Of a stretch of DNA of 6,510 nt, positions 5,849 through 6,510 are shown piece after piece. A program made the translations under genes and the position numbers. The notes below the pieces were generated by a model, which was given only the letters and a program-made list of their open reading frames with translations, did not search any database and was not told where the DNA came from. The number at the start of each line of letters is the position of its first letter. Position 1 is the stretch's first letter. Origin of the DNA: an uncultured Erythrobacter sp. (lineage in GTDB: Bacteria > Pseudomonadota > Alphaproteobacteria > Sphingomonadales > Sphingomonadaceae); contig CAMYIQ010000153.1 of NCBI GenBank assembly GCA_947258465.1, positions 1-6,510 on the forward strand, read 5' to 3'.

Positions 5849-5851
5849 ATT
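5835..5851 (+). promoter_or_regulatory. Ribosome binding site and ATT start codon of rlmH
   Basis: GGAGGGG at 5835-5841 is the strongest Shine-Dalgarno sequence in the window. It is followed by exactly seven bases and then ATT at 5849-5851, the codon where the conserved RlmH N-terminus begins. It decides the start because no ATG, GTG, TTG or CTG exists in frame between the TGA at 5786-5788 and the TTG at 5954. Confidence 0.7.
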
Positions 5852-6271
5852 CTTCTTCATGTCATTGCCCGAGGAAAGATCGGTCGGTCACCCGAGGCGG
5901 AACTCGTCGCGCGTTATGAAAAACGCCTTACCTGGCCGACGAAATTCACCGAATTGCCCGAAAGGGGAGGGCGCATGCCCGCGCCGCAGACCCCGTGCAG
6001 GATCGTACTCCTCGACGAACGCGGCAAGGATCTGTCGTCCGAACAACTCGCCGAAATACTGGAGCGTTGGCGCGATGACGGCATACGCGAGTGCCGCTTC
6101 ATGCTGGGTGCGGCAGACGGACATGAGAAGGAGGCGCGTGGCGAGGCGGATCTCCTGCTAGCCTTCGGGAAGGCCACCTGGCCCCACCTTCTGGCCCGCG
6201 CCATGCTCGCCGAACAACTGTACCGCGCGACCACGATTATCGCCGGTCACCCCTATCATCGCAGTGGATGA
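5849..6271 (+). CDS. rlmH: 23S rRNA (pseudouridine-1915-N3)-methyltransferase RlmH
   Basis: The 140-residue SPOUT-class methyltransferase uses S-adenosylmethionine to methylate pseudouridine 1915 in helix 69 of 23S rRNA on assembled ribosomes. Motifs: N-terminal strand LLHVIARGKIGR (2-13), LDERGK (55-60), FMLGAADGHE (84-93, the cofactor-binding knot), and ARAMLAEQLYRA with HPYHR (116-127 and 134-138). Length is normal. Aligned with E. coli RlmH (MKLQLVAVG), position 1 falls exactly on ATT at 5849, read here as initiator Met. Starting instead at TTG 5954 or ATG 5975 would remove about 35-42 conserved residues including the first strand, so those are unlikely. A sequencing or assembly error changing ATG to ATT cannot be excluded. 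It follows rsfS by 130 bases and precedes the next gene by 18. Confidence 0.9.
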   Translation: MLLHVIARGKIGRSPEAELVARYEKRLTWPTKFTELPERGGRMPAPQTPCRIVLLDERGKDLSSEQLAEILERWRDDGIRECRFMLGAADGHEKEARGEADLLLAFGKATWPHLLARAMLAEQLYRATTIIAGHPYHRSG

Positions 6272-6289
6272 TAAGGCAGAAATACAGGT

Positions 6290-6510
6290 ATGAACCGCCG
6301 TTTCCCCATCCTTGCCGGACTGACTGCGGCGGGCTTGGCGTGTTTGCCTGCAACGGCGCAGGCACCGGTCGGCTACGAAGCGGCAGAACAAGCGCGCGAG
6401 GCGCTCGATGCCGCGCGCCAGCAGCAGCGCAATGCACGGGCGCGGGGCGAGCGGCTGGAACAGCGCGCGGCGCGCTCGCGCGAGGCGTCGGAAAAGGCAA
6501 GGGCCGAGGC
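6290..6510 (+). CDS. Secreted coiled-coil protein, 5' part (probably EnvC-like)
   Basis: Seventy-three codons are open from the ATG at 6290 to the window edge. The protein starts with a Sec signal peptide: NRR, a hydrophobic stretch (PILAGLTAAGLACLPA) and an AQA-type cleavage site after residue 25. C18 does not sit in a good lipobox, so a soluble periplasmic protein is likelier than a lipoprotein. From about residue 30 onward it is Ala, Arg, Gln and Glu-rich with heptad-like spacing (ALDAARQQQRNARARGERLE), a long coiled coil. In sphingomonads I expect an EnvC-type murein hydrolase activator (coiled coil plus degenerate M23 domain) after rlmH; the M23 part, if present, lies beyond the window. 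The gap to rlmH is 18 bases, suggesting one operon. The ribosome binding site is weak (AAGG at 6273-6276, 13 bases away). Confidence 0.72.
   Translation, partial: MNRRFPILAGLTAAGLACLPATAQAPVGYEAAEQAREALDAARQQQRNARARGERLEQRAARSREASEKARAE

Noticed and set aside
5676..6161. A 161-codon plus-strand frame across the rsfS end and rlmH, including an ATG at 5859 just after the ATT start
   Set aside because: The frame is shifted from RlmH and gives Arg-rich sequence with no conserved motif; the rlmH frame carries every family motif from 5849 on.
1..6510. CRISPR arrays, insertion sequences, tRNA or rRNA genes
   Set aside because: No regularly spaced repeats, transposase motifs, terminal inverted repeats or cloverleaf sequences were seen; nearly all sequence is explained by core genes.

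Overview
The window looks like a chromosomal segment of a GC-rich alphaproteobacterium, most likely a sphingomonad of the Erythrobacteraceae type. Three things point there: a TrcR (DUF1013) gene, a family known from Alphaproteobacteria; an alphaproteobacterial bactofilin beside a membrane-anchored M23 peptidase; and the order nadD-rsfS-rlmH followed by a secreted coiled-coil protein. The assignment comes from recognising protein families, not from a database search. There are no mobile elements, tRNAs, rRNAs or CRISPR arrays.

Bases 1-984: the last codons of an unidentified upstream gene, a strong hairpin terminator or attenuator, then trcR (RNA-polymerase-associated cell-cycle regulator), closed by a second strong intrinsic terminator. 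Bases 985-2658: fadD, a complete long-chain acyl-CoA synthetase with all its motifs, starting only 36 bases after the trcR terminator. Bases 2659-2765: a short convergent gap with one weak hairpin.

Bases 2766-4323, minus strand: a two-gene morphogenesis operon. The first gene is a membrane-anchored M23 endopeptidase starting at TTG. The second is a bactofilin whose preferred start, encoding the MFSKK membrane-binding tail, lies inside the peptidase gene. Bactofilins polymerise without nucleotide and position such peptidases for localised wall remodelling. Bases 4324-4578 are a lower-GC divergent promoter region with three GANTC (CcrM methylation) sites in 51 bp.

Bases 4579-6510, plus strand: nadD (NAD synthesis), rsfS (ribosome silencing factor), rlmH (23S rRNA pseudouridine-1915 methyltransferase) and the beginning of a secreted coiled-coil protein, probably an EnvC-like amidase activator. 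They probably form one operon. The most unusual feature is rlmH: its reading frame has no ATG, GTG, TTG or CTG where the conserved N-terminus begins, but it has an ATT codon exactly there, seven bases after a strong Shine-Dalgarno sequence. Start-codon-based gene calling would truncate or miss this gene. I did not find a wholly new multi-gene system; the genes are core functions and the novelty lies in expression signals and start sites.
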